From contig BLAL01000210.1 of NCBI GenBank assembly GCA_015698045.1, positions 1 to 64,000 on the forward strand: 64,000 nt of DNA, read 5' to 3'. Of this stretch, positions 24,799 to 41,976 are shown piece by piece. Position 1 is the stretch's first letter, and each line of letters opens with the position of its first letter. Both the position numbers and the translations under genes were made by a program. The DNA comes from Rhizophagus clarus (taxonomy: Eukaryota > Glomeromycota > Glomeromycetes > Glomerales > Glomeraceae). The notes beneath the pieces are model-generated. The model did not search any database, was not told where the DNA came from, and saw only the letters and a program-made list of their open reading frames with translations.

Positions 24799-26084
24799 AG
24801 TAAAATACTAAAAAAAAAATTATTGTATAATTTTAAGCAAATTTGAAAATAAACTTTATTAAAAAATATTTTTTTTTAAAATAATAAAAATTTAAAAATA
24901 TTTTTAAAAGAAGAGTTTACTAAAAAAATCAAAAATAATGTACTGAAAGTTATTAAAGAAGTATATAAAAATATTGTATTAGAATTAAAAAATTAGTTTA
25001 AAAATCCATTATGTTTTTTTTACTAAAAAACTATAAATATAATATACAAGAAAAAGAATTTGCCAAAGATAATGTTATGATAAATATTTAATAAATTTAG
25101 TAGAGATTTCAAGTTTTCAAATAAAAATCATTAGTAAAAAGATGCATGAATATAGTGTTTTTTAATAAGATTATTGTATCTGCTTAATTGAAGGAAGATG
25201 AAAAAAATTAATATATCTGTGGATAAAAAAAATAAAAAGGTTATGGAAAAAAAATAGCAAAGCGGAGAAAATAGTACATCAATTGGACAGCATACCCAAA
25301 GATATCATTACTTATTCTTTTCACTTCAACACCATCATAAAAAATGAATAGTGTCATAAATAAAACTCCTGAGCAAACAAGGACAGCTCATGTATTACCA
25401 TGCATGTTTTTTATCACTCAATTGTTTTATTGATTCTTCGCAGTATTTCATGTGAAGGAGACATATCTACAAAGGTAAGATAATGGTTATAAAAAGCCGA
25501 GCTCGAGGCATCAAAAGGGCCTAATAATCCAGTTCCAGACAGGCATAAGTTATTGAATAAAGGTTTCTTTAGCCTTAGAGTACTGAATTACCAAAATGGA
25601 AAGTACGCGAAACACTGGGAATTTTCTTAGCCTAAGCATTTGGTAATTTTTTTTAACAATTTGTTTTTAATCTAATATATTCTTATTTTTGTTTGTACTG
25701 AACTGATAAAAATTGAGATTAGAAAGGAATGACGAGAAAAAATAACGAAGCCCAAAACCAAGTATGCAATCAGAAAATTATTATGTAATGTGATATATAT
25801 ATAACAGAAAATTTATGCACCAAACTTGGCTAATGGAATTCTGTAATTTCAATAAATTTTAACACATAGCAACAGGTAAGAGAGGAGATTAGCCAATTTC
25901 CGTCCAAGTATCCCAATATAATAATATTTCAGATCTATTGCAAAATCCAGGAGCCAGTACAAGACTGGTTGATTTTTTTGCTGCAAAAAATTTGACAAAT
26001 CTTTCTTTATTATATTAGCAAAAATCGGAAAAGGTAAAAAAAATACTTCCCTTTTATACAACATTCCGAGAAACTGCTCTTTTA
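24799..26084. other. Gene-free AT-rich stretch
   Basis: Mostly A/T-rich. A less extreme patch lies at 25260-25620, where no frame with sensible splice sites could be built. A minus-strand open frame at 25849-26097 runs into the terminal repeat of the next element and resembles nothing I know. Confidence 0.35.
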
Positions 26085-26134
26085 CAGCAATATTCAAAAC
26101 TTATGGGACACTTGGCAATTTTATTGCCGAGAAT

Positions 26135-26602
26135 AGTATGATGGAAATTTGATTTTATTGGTTGATTGGCAATGATTCTGATTAGCTGAATTAAATGATA
26201 TCGCAACGCCAATTTTCAAGTTTCACAACTAAGTTTCAAAAGGAATAATCATCTTTTCGACTTTAAACCTTGTTCACATGAATCTTGAGACTTTTAACTT
26301 ACAAGAGACCTAAATTTTATTATGTATTTCAGTTTTAAAAGGCATAAAACCAATATACTGACTGTGTGTAATATAAGGGTATTTCTCAAGTTCTTCCTAG
26401 TAAAACTTGGTGGAGAATAGAGATCATTAGAGATCAGTTTCTTATTTCGTTAGAGTAGTATTGAAGAAATGTTCTTGTAAAATTTCAGGCGCGTCCTTCA
26501 TGTGGTGTAATATGACCATCATAAATCATATATATATATTATTGTATATACTGTATAAATAGTTTGTGTAACAATAGGCATCATAAGGGACTTCCATCAT
26601 GC
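26135..26602. mobile_element. MITE nested in the left TIR of the Tc1/mariner-like element (468 bp)
   Basis: The sequence TGCCGAGAAT occurs directly on both sides (26125-26134 and 26603-26612), a 9-10 bp target duplication made from the host terminal repeat. Short inverted ends GTATGATGGAA and (reverse-complemented) GCATGATGGAA border the insert. A duplication of this size is typical of Mutator-like elements, but the termini are too short to settle the superfamily. There is no coding capacity. Confidence 0.7.
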
Positions 26603-26739
26603 TGCCGAGAATCTGTCAGGTTGTCGGATTGCCGGCAAATTGAAAAAATAAACAGAACACGTGACATATTGTATATACACGTGTACGTGTAATTTAAGAT
26701 ATGTAATAAGCATTATAAATTTTTTCAGTCTCATCTTAT

Positions 26740-26908
26740 CTAGAATCTTATCTTCCACACACCCATAATTTTTGAAATTTAAAAACGTTCTAGAGACAGA
26801 AGTTTTACTAACATTGAGTTGTCTTGCTATTCTTCTATATGATATTCCTTCCAAAACCCTTTCAACTATTAGCCAACGAAAATGTTCATTTAATTTTGAT
26901 TTGGACAT
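26740..26908 (-). pseudogene. Tc1/mariner-type helix-turn-helix fragment
   Basis: From an ATG at 26908 the minus strand reads MSKSKLNEHFRWLIVERVLE, then GISYRRIARQLNVSKTSVSR and TFLNFKNYGCVED. This is the typical first helix-turn-helix of Tc1/mariner-type transposases, which binds the terminal repeats. The frame then runs into the element's terminal repeat without a second HTH or any DDE catalytic domain. It is therefore an internal deletion product and cannot catalyse transposition. Whether the short DNA-binding peptide is ever made is unknown. Confidence 0.75.
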
Positions 26909-27183
26909 TGTGAAGAAAATAATAAATAACAATACGCGAAATAAACTTTTTATATATTTTTCACATAGGCAGTCACGTGTTCTGTTTATTTTTTCAATTT
27001 GCCGGCAACCCGACAACCCGACAACCCGACAGATTCTCGGCAACAAAATTGCCAAGTGTCCCGTAAGTTTTGAATATTGCTGTAATTTCATGGCATGTGA
27101 CTAAAATCAGCCGTCCCGATTTTCTCGGATCACTATTTGTACAAAACTGACGTAGAGGATACATCGACCGAAATTTTCCTACA

Positions 27184-30100
27184 ATGTCTTCAAACACTGA
27201 CAGCTATATAGCCCGAATTGCCAAAATACAAATTTATGATGATTTACATGGTTCTAGTGATGATTATAAAATTGGACTTAGTGAAAAATTATGGAACGAA
27301 TTAATTAAAGAAACCGTGGAAGACGAATCTGAAGGTATTTTTATTTTGGTTTATACTTGCTTTATTCTCATTTTTTACAATGTAAAGATAATAATTAATG
27401 ATGTTGGCATTTATCAGTTATAAGAGCGACGCTTAAACTTTATATTTGCATTTCTATCACACCTTTGGATTTATACTTGAAAAATCCGCTTAGAGCACCA
27501 AAACAAAAAAAATTAATTTCTTCGATTTTTACATATGCAAGATTACAATATCCAGATAGATTTGAAGATACTCCCGAGGTAGATACAATAATGAATTATA
27601 TTTATCTTATATATGTTTATATAATAATATTAACTTTTTCTTTAGGAGAAGGTTTGTTATGTATCAAAAGATTTCGTAAAGCAATATAATTTAAGAGATG
27701 CAATCGAGGTAGAAGTTAAAATTGCAAATCCAATTGAATTAGAAGAAGTGATTGTTGGAGCATTGAATAATGAATCATATGAAAATTTGATAAAAGGTTT
27801 GTTTTTCTTTCCATAAAAATTTTTGCTTAAAAGATATTAATTTATGCATTAAATATTTATCAAGAAAGATCCTTCAGCAATATCAACCTATTTTTATTCG
27901 TCATCACCTGTGATGGTTAGACAATCGCAAGTCTATAGTATTCCTGCTTCATTAATCAAATTTAAGGTTTTAATGTGCAATCCAGTATTGCAAGGAATTA
28001 TTTCAACCAATACGAATTTCATTATAACCGATTTATCACAAGAAACTTTGATATATGAAGAAGAAGAAGAAAATAATATTAGTAATCATGATATGGCGGA
28101 CTTTTGTTTTGAAAATTATTTAGATGAACCAAATATTTTAAATTCAAAGGATTATTATATGGAAACTCAACTGGCTTTACTTGAAGTTAATGGACAAGAT
28201 ACCGGATATGGATCTGAATCAGACTGGACTACTTCTGCATCTTCAATATCTTCTGATGAAGAATGTTTAAATAACGTAGTTTCCATTTCACAAAAATCAA
28301 CTTTTACTCCTCAAATTTTATCATCTCCTTTCCCTATTTCTTTAATACAACCTACACCAAAAGAAAGAGAGGATCCTGAATCAAGGGTCCTAATCAGTTT
28401 AAAGGATTTATCCAGATTGGGAATTCAAAGTGGAAGTTGGGTGAGAAGTAATTTTATTATTTTCACATTCTTTATATTCATTCTCGTTAATATATATGTT
28501 ATATTTTATATTATTAAGGCATTAGTATCAGGTCCCATTAATGATAAAACCAGGTTATGCAAAGTTTATGCCATCGACATTTCACTATCAACTATAGAGT
28601 ATTTATTGTTATTATTTTGTTTATATAGAAATGTAAATAAAAAAATACATATTTTCATTTTCAAGAATTTTTTCTAAAATTTAACATTCTTTAATGATCT
28701 ATTTATTTAGGTTTTCATATCCTCCTGCTTATGTTTCACCGTTACTTTATTTTAATCTTGGTTTTTCTGATACCAACAAGTTAATTTCTGAACAGTTATT
28801 CATTCAGCCAGCTATCAGAATGCAATCATCACCCCCAGTAGCTAAATATTTAGTTGTTGCTAGAATAGCTTTCCCAAATTGTATAGACAGAGCTATCTAT
28901 AATGTCAGTATGGATGGTTTAGAAAGCTGGTTTGAAGAAGCTGATAGAATAGTTTGTGAAGGAGATATTTTTTCTATTCCTATAGATGGTAAGTGTTATA
29001 TTAATGTTTTACTTAAGATTTAATTCACTTAATGAATTTAATAATTTAGAGGAAGCTGCAAGATTAAGGCCGCAAAAAGTTGAAGGAGATGTTGAAACAT
29101 TAGAGGACATTAAAGTTGCTACTGTTCCATTAAATCCAACAACTGCTGTCTATTTTAAAATTTCTAAACTGAAACCTCAAAACAAAAAAAAAATTATGAT
29201 GTATGGATACGGCAGATTAGTTGATATCAAATTAACTAGAATTGAACAAAAAGGGATGGTGCATTCCAGAGTTCCTGTCGTGAAACAATATTTTGGAATT
29301 AATTCCGAAATTCCAAAATTACCATATTCGAACTCAATATTGACATCACCAGGAACATCTTATGCGAAACTTTATGATCTAATTTCGTCTTGTCTTCATC
29401 CAAATGCCGCAACACTTAAACTTAGTTGTACGGTTCTTTTACATGGCCCTCGGGGCTGTGGAAAGAGAACAACAGTTTATTGGGTAGCAGAATCAGTTGG
29501 CGTGCATGTTTTCGAGGTTAATTGTTTTGATTTCGCAGGAGAGACTGATGCAAAAACAGAAATGTCACTTCGTACGAGATTGGAAAAGGCAGTGACATGT
29601 TCTCCGTGTGTATTCTTATTATGTCATGTTGATGCGTTAGCTAAGAAAAGTGCTGTTCTTGAGACCGGCCAAGAACCGACTATTTCAACTATTTTACAGG
29701 ATTGTTTTAAGCAGCTTGTAACAAATTTTCAAAATATAGGATATCCTGTGTTGGTTGTAGGTACGACAGGAGATATTGACAAAATCCCCGCAAGTGTAAT
29801 TGGGTGCTTTAGACATGAAATTGCTTTCGAAGCACCTTCTGAGCCTTCAAGATTAGCTATATTAGAACGATTAACATCTGATACACCTTTGGCTCCCGAT
29901 GTTTCATTATCATCATTGGCAACACAGACTGCTGCACTCGTCCCCAAAGATTTGGTCGATTTGGTTGCAAGAGCTGGTCTAGCATCGCTTGAACGAGTTG
30001 AAACCTCTTTGAAAAAGACAAACCAGTCCGTAAAAGAGGTGGACATTGTTCAAGCTGGAATTGCTTTAACAGCCGCAGACTTTGAGAACGCTCTTAACAA

Positions 30101-31455
30101 AGCTAGGGCGTCATACTCTGATAGTATAGGTGCACCAAAAATTCCTAATGTTACTTGGGATGATGTTGGAGGTCTTGCAGATGTAAAAAATGATATTTTA
30201 GATACAATTCAATTACCCTTAGAACATCCAGAATTATTTGCAATTGGGATGAAAAAGAGATCGGGAATTCTACTTTATGGTCCACCTGGCACAGGAAAAA
30301 CTCTTCTCGCCAAAGCAGTTGCAACTTCATGTTCTTTAAATTTTTTTTCGGTTAAAGGACCTGAATTACTTAATATGTATATCGGTGAATCCGAGGCAAA
30401 TGTTCGACGAGTTTTTCAACGTGCTCGAGATGCTAAACCATGTGTAATATTTTTCGATGAACTAGATTCTGTTGCACCTAAAAGAGGGGAGAAAGGTGAT
30501 TCGGGTGGTGTAATGGATAGAATTGTTAGTCAACTTTTAGCCGAATTGGATGGAATGGGACAAGGTGGAGGTGCAGCAGACGTGTTCGTGATCGGTGCAA
30601 CCAATCGTCCGGATTTATTGGACCCAGCATTATTAAGACCTGGGCGGTAATTATAAATATTTTATAATTTTACAATAACATTTTATCATCATATTTATTC
30701 AATGATTATCATTTTAGATTTGATAAACTTCTTTATCTTGGAGTAAGTCAAGATCATGAATCACAACTTAAAATAATTCAAGCGTTAACAAGAAAGTATG
30801 TAATTTTATCATTCTATTTTTATAATAAGAATACATCTATATATTTAAATAATTTTTTAAAAATTCATTTTGTTTAGGTTCCGTTTACATCCTTCATTGG
30901 ATCTTGAAGTTATCGCAAAGAAATGTCCATTTAATTATACAGGAGCTGATTTTTATGCACTTTGTTCAGATGCAATGTTAAAGGCAATGTCAAGAACAGC
31001 CGAAGCTATAGAAACCAAAGTTGGTACGTAATACGTAATAATAATAATTTATGTTTCACTTAATGAACTAATTTATTAAATTTGATCAAGCTGAAATAAA
31101 TGCCAATTCGTCATCAAAATTTCCTAAACCTATTAATTCACAATATTATCTTAATCATCTTGCAACATCTGAGGATACTTTGGTTGAAGTTAATCAAAAT
31201 GATTTCGATAGAGCCTTGGCTGAGTTAGTACCTTCAGTATCTGAAAAAGAGTTAGAACACTATAAAATGGTAAAAATGAGATTTACTCAACAAGAAGCAA
31301 AAAAGTTTGAAAAGAGCAATGAACAGAATTTACTTGTTGGAGAAGAGTATTCTAATATTAATATTATTGACGGTGGAGGTGGAACTATGGAGTTTATTGG
31401 AAATAATAATGAAAAGTCTCAAGAGGATAAAAAAGGTAAAGCAAAAATTGGTTGA
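27184..31455 (+). CDS. PEX6: Peroxisomal AAA+ ATPase Pex6
   Basis: Ten exons join without a phase error to 1189 aa: 27184-27334, 27427-27578, 27646-27796, 27869-28440, 28519-28598, 28711-28988, 29050-30646, 30718-30795, 30878-31023, 31091-31455. Pex6 with Pex1 forms a hexameric AAA+ motor on peroxisomes that pulls ubiquitinated Pex5 receptor out of the membrane for recycling. Two long N-domains (with YVSPLLYFNLG) precede ring D1, with Walker A GPRGCGK at about 594-600, where the Walker B site reads CVFLLCHVDALA and lacks the usual Asp-Glu. Ring D2 is canonical: GPPGTGKT at about 872-879, VIFFDELDS (Asp931, Glu932) and GATNRPDLLDPALLRPGR. A weak D1 with a strong D2 is the known Pex6 pattern. 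The first ATG in frame was taken as start. Confusion with Pex1 or Cdc48 is unlikely given the degenerate D1. Confidence 0.93.
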
Positions 31456-32485
31456 TTAATGTTGTAAAGTATTTATATAATATGAATAAATTTAGAATTG
31501 AGATCTTATCCTAATTTACTAAGTTGCTTATATGATTATATGATTTTCGGATGACGATTCAATTACTGCGGGTTTTTTAATTAAAATTTTTTTAATGGAC
31601 ACGTGAGTTAGCTGACTTGCTGTATTTTAACCAAAAACGAAACAGATTAACTAATAAGTCAATCTAAAAATGAAAAAAACCTGATTATTAAAAGCCAATC
31701 CGGAATCAACACTAGTAATAATAATTTAATAAAATTTAACGGCAAGTTATTACTATAAGTGGGGAATAAAGCATAGCCTTATTTCCAGAAATAAATTGTT
31801 CTTTTTACAAATATGAGGAAACCATTTTAGGTTAGTCCTAAATTATTTTCGAATTGTTTACTTTCATTCATTGTCTTACAACTCCCATCTTTCGCAATTA
31901 AAAATCCGTATATAACAATGTAAAAGAATTTATAAATTGTTATATTTAACGGAGCGATTTGTATGAATGGACGATTTATCCTAAATCCATAAATTAATAA
32001 ATTACTGACCGCAGTCCAATAACCAAAATTTGTATTGATCCCAAATTTATCCACAATAATCAAATTAATTTTTTTTGCGTAATTTTTTAATGAAAGAAAA
32101 TTATACTAAAAATCCAAACAAACAATGAAATCCTGAAATAAATTAATTTGTTTGATTATGTGATTATTTGGCTATCTATACATCATTCAAACGCTAACAA
32201 GTAACATGTCATACGTCCCTTATTCTAAAATAAATCAGCCAATAAGTTTTCAATGAATTCTATTTAAAAGTTGTCAAATTCTTTGTTTTAGATTTTTTTT
32301 TTGTTTAAACAAAAAAAAATTTTATCGTTACTGTCACGAAGTTTCTTATTATTTATTTACATTTATTACGTCAACTCAAAATAAAACTTAAATAAGGTTG
32401 GTATAACTTTTCAAGTGCTGGAAGTGAAATAACATTTAGATAATTATCATTTTATTTTTTTTTTTTAGGCAACAAATACACACTA
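31456..32485. other. Spacer between PEX6 and Argonaute
   Basis: AT-rich, no gene. A pyrimidine tract ending in 'ttttag' at about 32469 lies just before the Argonaute start and may be the end of a 5' UTR intron, since it is a good acceptor with no coding exon in front. Confidence 0.4.
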
Positions 32486-35400
32486 ATGGCTTCTGGAGCA
32501 ACAAAGGCAGCAGCTAACATCGGTATGATAGTTGCTAAACGGCCTGAAAAGCCAGGTAATGCTGGTAAAGTTGTTGAGCTAAAGACCAACTTTATAGCAG
32601 TATCTACTGAGGTAAAAAAAAAAATAGTAAAAATTTATATAAACATTACATTGTGAAAATTAAGAACATTCGAAATTACTTTTAATAGTTTAAATATCCG
32701 AAAGTGCACTATTATTCTTTTGAGGTCACTGATTTGAAAAAGAAAAAAGCTGGAAGAAAAGATTCTCAAAAGGTTTTCGAACAAATGAAAAAAAATCAAA
32801 AATTCGGTGCAAAGGCTTTACCAGTTTTCGATGGCGGCCAAGTTTATTCAATATCACAACTTGATATAGGTCATAGAAAAGAAACAAGGAGTCATTCGGT
32901 AACGTTGAAATATTGATTATCTTGATTAATCAATTAAAAATTAAATACACTATAAATTAACTTTTATAATTAAATATTAATGTTATTGTTTAAGGTAAAA
33001 GTCCCGGTAGATGCTGATGGTTCAGGACGTGAGAAGGACTTAAGAGTCGAAATAAAATATCAAGGGGAAATAGATCTAAGTCCTATCGGGGACTATGTTA
33101 AAGAGAATTCTACTAGTGCTTGGGATGGGAATGTTCAAAGTAATTTGACAGTCTTAAATGCTTTTGCGAATAATAAAGTTCGATTATCGTTTTTATCCGT
33201 GGGAAGAAAAGCGATATTCCCGCCATCTCGTGATAATAGACCTATTTTTTTGCCCGGTGGTGTCGAAATGAAACAGGGATTCTATCAATCAGTAAGACCT
33301 GGATGGGGTAAATTTTTTAAATTTTAGTATTTAAAATTATTTTAAAGAACATTAATTTCACTGTTATTATTAAAACTTTTGCAGGGAAGCTTACAATAAA
33401 TGTGGACATATGTGCTACTACTTTTTATCCTGCGGGTCCCATAATTGACCTTATACCAAAAATCATTAAAAGTAAATTTGACAGGCATGAAAAAACGAGA
33501 GATGAATTACGTAGAGGTTTAGATAGGAGAGAAATTGATACTCTTAATAGGTTTTTCAGAAATGTCATGATTTTTGTAACTCACAGAACAGATAATCGTA
33601 AACCAAAACATAGAGTGTCTTATATAGACTCTCAACCAGCTGATCAAGCTAGATTCAAACAAGGCAATAAAGAGATTACAATTGCTCAATATTTTAAAGA
33701 TACATATAAGCATACCTTACAATTTGGAAGATTACCATGTATTGTTGTAAATAAGCCAGACAAGACAAAAGTGTTTTTCCCTCTTGAAGTATGCGAAATA
33801 TGTCCTGGTATAAATATAATTTTTTTATATATTTTCTTTGAGATGAGAATATAATTACTAATAATTGTAATTTTGTAGGACAAAGATACGAAGATAAACT
33901 TTCCGATGATGCCCGAAGGGAAATGGTTCAAAAAACTGCGATCAAACCATGGGAAAGATTTGATCGTATCGAAACAGCTATCAAAGAAATCTTTCGACAC
34001 CAAAAAGATGAAAATTTGCGCTCTATTGGAATGGATGTAAATCCCGAGTTTATCAAGGTCAAAGGTAATAGTTAGAAACAATGATAATAGCTTTAATATT
34101 TTTTTAACATTTCAAACTTGTCATCATAATATTAAGGTCGCGTCATTCAACCACCAAGATTAACTAATGGTACAGATATTGTCCCGGATGGAGGACGTTG
34201 GGACTTGAGAAGATTTATTAAAGTAAAGATTTATTACTTTGAAATAATTAGTAAATTACTACTTATTTGATTAAAAGCTTATATGAAAATTTCATCTTTA
34301 TTTTAGTGTCCTAGACTTTATAATTGGTCAGTAATGGTGTTTGAAAACAGGAATTATGCTCCTCTGGAGATGGTTAGAAATGCCATTAAACAACTATGCA
34401 GTTCTTTAAGTGAAAGAGGAATGGTAAGCATAACGAAAAGAAGTTTGCAATTATTTTTAATTCAAAACCTTTATCGTTTTATATTTGTTTATACATATAT
34501 ATAGGATGTCTATCCAGATCCACCAATAGAATATGGTAACCCACAAGGCGGTTATGACAAAGTAAGTTTTTTCATCATAGTATTTATTTTTTTATTTTTT
34601 TTTTTAATTTATATATAATTCATTAATTTTTTTTTCAATTTAGTCATTATTACTTGCGGCTCAAAAAGCCAGAATAACGCGTGATAGGCCCGCACAACTC
34701 ATTATCTGCGTAATTCAGAAAAAGGTTCTAGGTGCATCGGGTATCCATGCTATAATAAAACGTATTTGTGGTACACAACTTGGTGTGATTTCCCAATGCA
34801 TTGTGGCCAACAACATGAAAGGCCAAAATCCTAGTCGCTGGAGACAAATTTGTGGTAATATTTCTTTAAAAATTAATGGGAAATTAGGTGGTAAAAATTG
34901 TGTTTTAGCCGACAGGGAACTTAATTTTGGAACGAGCAAACCGGTACTTTAAATATTATTCATGTTTTTATCGTATCCTTTGTTTATAGCTAATATTAAT
35001 CTTTCGTTTGTGTTTGTACCTCTATAAGTATATGGTATTCGGTGCTGATGTTTTTCATCCTGGTCGCGAAGATAAGGGACGACCAAGTGTCGCTGCAGTA
35101 TGTGCATCAGTAGACAAGACAGTTACAAGATATGTTGGCCGGCACAGTATGAATCTAAAAATAAAAAATGAAATTATCGAGAATCTTGAAGGCATGGCGG
35201 TAGAATTATTAAATCAATTCCAACGAGAAAATAATATATTGCCTTTCCAAATCGTGTTCTACCGTGATGGTGTTGCTGAAGGTCAATTTCAACATGTTGT
35301 CCAAAAAGAAGTTGAAGCATTAAAACGTGCTTTCAATCGAGTTTACGGCGAAAAGGGTGAAAAAGCGCAAAAGCCACAATTAACGTTTATTGTTGTGCAA

Positions 35401-36084
35401 AAACGTCATCATGCACGGTAGGTTACACTTTCTTACAAAACATTCATGGCTATTTCTATGATTTGTGAATTTTACGTATTTGTGTTTATAGGTTTATGCC
35501 TGTTCAAAGAGGAGACTCAGATAGAAGCGGTAATTGTAAACCCGGTACAATTGTGGATACTGGAATTGTGGTACCTCAAGAATTTGATTTCTGTAAGTAA
35601 CCAAAATAATTCATTTTCACTCTATATTTATATGTACAGCACGTATGTGTAAGACCTACGAATTGCATTCCATTAAATTATAGATTTACAGTCTCACGCA
35701 AGTCCTCTTGGGACGGCTCGTCCCACACACTATCATGTTTTATTAAATGAGGCTAATTTTCCTGTCGATGCCATCCAAACCTTAACATACAAATTATGTC
35801 ATTTATCTGCCAGGTAATATATATCATTTAAGCTTATTAATATTAAAGTAACTTAAACTTACCAGTTACATTAAAATTCCAGATGTAATCTTGCCATATC
35901 TCACGTGACCCCGGTTCACTATGCTCATCATATTGCAAATCAAGCTAAACATTTTGTTTCATGGGATGGTGCTAGCAGTGGAAGATCAGGTAGTTCAGGC
36001 GGTCGTGGAGGTGATACTGTTCCAAATACTACAAAATGTGAGAAAATGAAATCTGGAATTGAAAATGAAATGTTTTTTGTTTAA
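32486..36084 (+). CDS. AGO: Argonaute with intact slicer site
   Basis: Thirteen exons keep phase to 879 aa: 32486-32611, 32689-32898, 32995-33307, 33385-33807, 33879-34064, 34137-34222, 34307-34423, 34505-34561, 34644-34943, 35029-35417, 35492-35592, 35684-35813, 35883-36084. Domains in order are N-terminal (FKYPKVHYYSFEVT), linker, PAZ (about 217-357; HTLQFGRLPCIVV), MID (about 480-600; QLGVISQCIVANNMKG) and PIWI. The slicer tetrad is visible: Asp613 in GADVFHP, Glu654 in KNEIIENL, Asp686 in FYRDGVAEGQF and His828 in VHYAHHIANQAKHF. Argonautes bind small RNAs and silence matching transcripts; with the tetrad complete this one could cut its target. The first site reads GADVFHP where GADVTHP is usual. 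The C-terminus ends MFFV, as expected for a complete protein. The start is the only ATG before conserved sequence. Confidence 0.95.
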
Positions 36085-36548
36085 GAGATCTTTCAGAAAC
36101 AGTTGTTAAATTTACATTATATGGTAATTTATAGAATAGATAATGAATTAATAAAAATAATAATTAGATAACTACTGTATTACTATCAATGTTTAACAAT
36201 TATCAAATTTAGGAGGCATTAATATGTAATTTATTTTATAAGCAATTATCTATACAATAATATTAACTGATATATTAATAATATTTGACAATAGTACTAA
36301 ATATCAGACTATGTAAACATTTTACTCGATTTCACATATTTAAATAATCATTAGTTATACTGGTAAAGACTTATTTCAAGTTAATCAGAATCAAAGTAAA
36401 GGCCAGCGAAATTTTACTCATAAAATTGTTAATAACTACGTATGTTTATTTGAAACCCAATTGTTTTATAAGAAACTCATCATCAATAAAGCTATTAAGG
36501 CTTCTTAAATAATAGCTTATAAAAAAAGTACATTATTTTAGATTATCG
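36085..36548. other. Convergent 3' spacer
   Basis: AT-rich 464-bp region between the stop codons of Argonaute (plus) and MCM2 (minus), presumably holding both poly(A) sites. No other feature is seen. Confidence 0.5.
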
Positions 36549-40368
<3,820 letters not shown>

Positions 40369-41511
40369 AGTATAATATGATCAAAGATAACGCGAGAACA
40401 AAAAGCAATTTTTATAATTTTTATATGAACCATTATAAGCATAACAACAACCATAGAAGTTGATCAAACACGCGTAAAAAAAATTTAATATTCTAATTAC
40501 ACGCAAAACTAACCTATAAATGGCAAAATATAATGTGTTGTGTGCTTCCTGATCTGTTAATATCTGTCCATTATGACATTTATTAACCAATCAAATTATA
40601 GAATTTAAGAATCACAATCATGGATTACAGATTACACAATAGTCTAATGATATACTTGTACAATCAGAATTAATGCATGGGTAATGAGTTGATGTAACCT
40701 GTTTAGTGATCCGATTATTTGCTTTGATCGCAAATTTACAAATAAACGTGTTAATTGGTGATCAGTGATCAGCCAACTCAATTCTGATTTCGATTATATG
40801 ATCGGATTGGTCAACGGATTTTATGATCAACAGAAAAATTCTATATGATCAATATTATAAAATACTGCAGCAGTATTTTTATTAATTATTAGATAATGCT
40901 CTTATAGTAATAATAAATAGTTAAGAAATAATAATATAGTAATACTTTTGGATTCTTAACAGTAATTATAAATAAGTATACAAATATTAAAAATGCAAAA
41001 TCTTGATATCATGTTTAATTTATTTTAAATAGAATTTTTATAATATTATTAAATTTAATAAATAGTACTTAGTATAAAGTAAATTCTAGTATTTTTTGCC
41101 ATTTACTATAAAGATTAAATAAAAATTACATATATTAGATATGTTTATAGAAAGATAAGTGATAGTATATAATAATTTAAAAGAGATTTCATTTGTTTAA
41201 AATAAAACTAATAGTTATAAAATCTGATTATTAAATTACTTAAAAGTAAGGGTATATTGGTTAAGAAATTTTAAAAAATACCTTTGTAATATATAACTTT
41301 TAAAAAGATCATTTTATAGAATCTTGAATAATACTAAAATAAATTAAATTTTATATAATTAAAATTTCAAAATGGGATATTTTATTTAGCATTATACTTA
41401 AAAAAATGGATTATATATCAAAATGTTTATTTTAATATAATAAAATAAATTTAATAAACTAAAAAATTATTAAAATCCAATTATTAATTTCAAGATAAAA
41501 TAAAATTTACA
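40369..41511. other. AT-rich stretch upstream of MCM2
   Basis: The first few hundred bases presumably contain the MCM2 promoter. The rest is almost pure A/T. No gene or clear repeat is seen. Confidence 0.4.
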
Positions 41512-41976
41512 TATGGGCGAACCCACAGCAAAAGGTGGGGCTCAGACAGTCACGTAATTTCGAGAAAATTGCAGTTAAAGTTTTCATGTGATTTTTGCCT
41601 AATTACATCAAATTTCTTAAAAACGGTCTTTATAACTTAAAAAAACTTTTTACAGGTAATATTTTAAAAACATTAACTTCTATTTAACACTTTTATTTTA
41701 CTTGTATTGTTGAATATATAAGAGCATAACCCTTATAAACTTAAAAAAAAAAATAACAAAATTGTTTATTTCGAAGTGTTACTTTTCAAATCAATAAAAT
41801 CATAATTTTATAATTGCAACAATTAAAATTTTTATTCTATATGTAAAAAATATAAGTTTTATAATGTAAAAACTGTAAAAAATGTAAGTTTCATAATGTA
41901 AAAAGTGCGTTATAATGAAAATTTTGTCTTACTACATAAAAAAATTTTTAAAATTAATTTTTATTCAGGTTTAGGG

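Larger units (their letters stand above)
26085..27082 (-). mobile_element. Small Tc1/mariner-like element with long TIRs and TA duplication
   Basis: The left end CAGCAATATTCAAAACTTAT at 26085 and the reverse complement of the right end (CAGCAATATTCAAAACTTAC) match, and each is bordered by TA (26083-26084 and 27083-27084). The repeat continues through GGGACACTTGGCAATTTT to GCCGAGAAT. On the left side the rest of the repeat (from 26603, CTGTCAGGTTGTCGGA to AACAGAACACGTGAC) is displaced by a 468-bp insertion. Without it the element would be about 530 bp with terminal repeats of roughly 100 bp. It keeps only an N-terminal helix-turn-helix fragment of a transposase. Its right end lies 101 bp before the PEX6 start codon, so it is in that gene's promoter region. 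Confidence 0.8.

Noticed and set aside
25849-26097. Minus-strand frame of 82 codons before the Tc1/mariner-like element
   Set aside because: Its first codons lie in that element's terminal repeat, and the rest resembles nothing I know; probably chance.
29729-30046. Antisense frame within PEX6
   Set aside because: It lies opposite a strongly conserved coding exon and is only a shadow of it.
30000-31455. Alternative identity as Cdc48 or Pex1 for the AAA+ gene
   Set aside because: Ring D1 lacks the Walker B acidic pair and the N-terminal half is long and unlike the Cdc48 N-domain; in Pex1, D1 and its N-domain look different from what is seen here, so Pex6 fits best.
31827-32063. Minus-strand frame in the PEX6-Argonaute spacer
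   Set aside because: No similarity to any known domain, AT-driven composition, no splice continuation.
40381-40590. Minus-strand frame upstream of MCM2
   Set aside because: Sits in the expected promoter/5' UTR, is not in phase with the MCM2 chain and has no domain.
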